From: JBOGGX01 sp050744245 | GTDB taxonomy: Bacteria > Actinomycetota > Acidimicrobiia > Acidimicrobiales > JBOGGX01 | Assembly: GCA_050744245.1 (NCBI GenBank) | Contig: JBOGGX010000229.1 | Coordinates: 1-5,700, forward strand | Direction: 5' to 3' | DNA: 5,700 bases | Part shown: positions 5,197 through 5,700 of the stretch, one piece after another | Layout: each line of letters starts with the position of its first letter | How positions within the stretch are numbered: position 1 is the first letter of the stretch | The notes under the pieces: model-generated | Seen by the model: only the letters and a program-made list of their open reading frames with translations | The model's database searches: none | What the model was told of the DNA's origin: nothing | Position numbers and translations under genes: made by a program

Positions 5197-5700
5197 GTGA
5201 GTGACCGGGTCGTCGGCGGCGTCGACGGGCAGGGCCGGGCCGTGGCCCGCAAGCGGGCCAGCACCGCAGCCCAGCGCGCCAGCCTCGAATGGGAGGCCGC
5301 GGCGCTCGCCGCCGCCGGCCACCCCGGTGTGGTCGACCTGCTCGACGTCGAACCAGAGTCACTGACGACGGCCTACGCCGGCACCCACTCGCTGGCCACC
5401 GGTCCGCCCCTCACGGCCGAACGCATCATGGCCCTCGGCGCCGCAGTGGCGGCCACGGTGGCCGACCTCCACTCGCTCGGCATCGTCCACGGTCGCGTCG
5501 ACCCCAGCCACGTCGTGCTCGGCCCCGACGGTCGCCCGCTGCTGTGCGGGTTTTCCGGCACCACCCTCGCCGGCCGGGCGGGCCCGCCGACCTCGCCCAC
5601 CGTCCACGGCTTCGCCGATCCTCGCCTGCGGTCAGGCGACCCGACGCCGCCCGCGGCCGACGTGTACGCCATCGGCGCCGTGCTGCGGTTCCTCCTGCTT
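5197..5700 (+). CDS. Protein kinase-like protein, probable pseudokinase (partial, runs off the end)
   Basis: The frame is open from GTG 5197 to the window end: 168 codons, C-terminus missing. The order of kinase subdomains is recognisable. There is a short Gly-rich segment (GGVDGQGRA, 7-15), a VAIK-like VARKRA with Lys19, and an alpha-C-like ASLEWEAAAL with Glu31 or Glu33. HPGVVDLLDV (42-51) and ADLHSLGIVHGRVDPSHVVL (89-108) follow, then LLCGFSG (115-121) and ADVYAIGAVL (154-163). Aligned to HRDLKPxN, the loop reads HGRVDPSH: the catalytic Asp is Arg100, the Lys is Asp102 and the metal-binding Asn is His105. The DFG Asp is Gly118. This predicts no normal phosphotransfer, although nucleotide binding through Lys19 remains possible. 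The N-lobe is short, only 18 residues before the Lys. It appears to have its own promoter rather than belong to the Tad operon. The target is unknown, and a link to pilus control is only suggested by position. Confidence 0.8.
   Translation, partial: MSDRVVGGVDGQGRAVARKRASTAAQRASLEWEAAALAAAGHPGVVDLLDVEPESLTTAYAGTHSLATGPPLTAERIMALGAAVAATVADLHSLGIVHGRVDPSHVVLGPDGRPLLCGFSGTTLAGRAGPPTSPTVHGFADPRLRSGDPTPPAADVYAIGAVLRFLLL

Overview
The window is GC-rich (roughly 70% by eye) with strong G/C third-codon bias, frequent GTG starts and GTGA/ATGA gene overlaps. Together with the protein sequences this points to an actinomycete. The very short Tad genes and the CpaF sequence resemble those I associate with Acidimicrobiia-type actinobacteria, but that placement is an impression from memory, not a search result.

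Layout: positions 1-513 hold no convincing gene and act as the upstream region of an operon. From 514 to 5158 seven tightly packed plus-strand genes form a Tad/Flp-type (type IVc) pilus or pseudopilus assembly locus. They are the secretion ATPase CpaF/TadA (514-1809), the two inner-membrane platform proteins TadB (1806-2687) and TadC (2684-3595), a small pilin-like protein (3614-3835), two TadE-like pseudopilins (3847-4236 and 4233-4721) and a TadG/TadE-like pseudopilin (4712-5158). Four of the six junctions overlap (4, 4, 4 and 10 bases) and the other two gaps are 18 and 11 bases, so the genes are almost certainly co-transcribed and translationally coupled. In the family model the CpaF hexamer hydrolyses ATP under the TadB/TadC platform to push small membrane-anchored pilins out of the cytoplasmic membrane into a filament, with TadE/TadG-like proteins as minor subunits. 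The prepilin peptidase and the TadZ/CpaE localisation ATPase are not in this window.

After a 38-base AT-richer gap carrying a leaderless-type promoter, a separate gene starts at GTG 5197 and runs off the window end. It has the fold signature of a Ser/Thr protein kinase, keeping the ATP-binding Lys and the partner Glu, but the catalytic HRD Asp, the loop Asn and the DFG Asp are all replaced. It looks like a pseudokinase or a strongly divergent kinase.

The points most worth a second look are this degenerate kinase with its leaderless promoter, and the run of four single-helix pilin-like proteins that share an acidic Asp-Asp/Gly motif before the helix but mostly lack the usual Glu at +5. I saw no RNA gene, CRISPR array, insertion sequence or integration signature.
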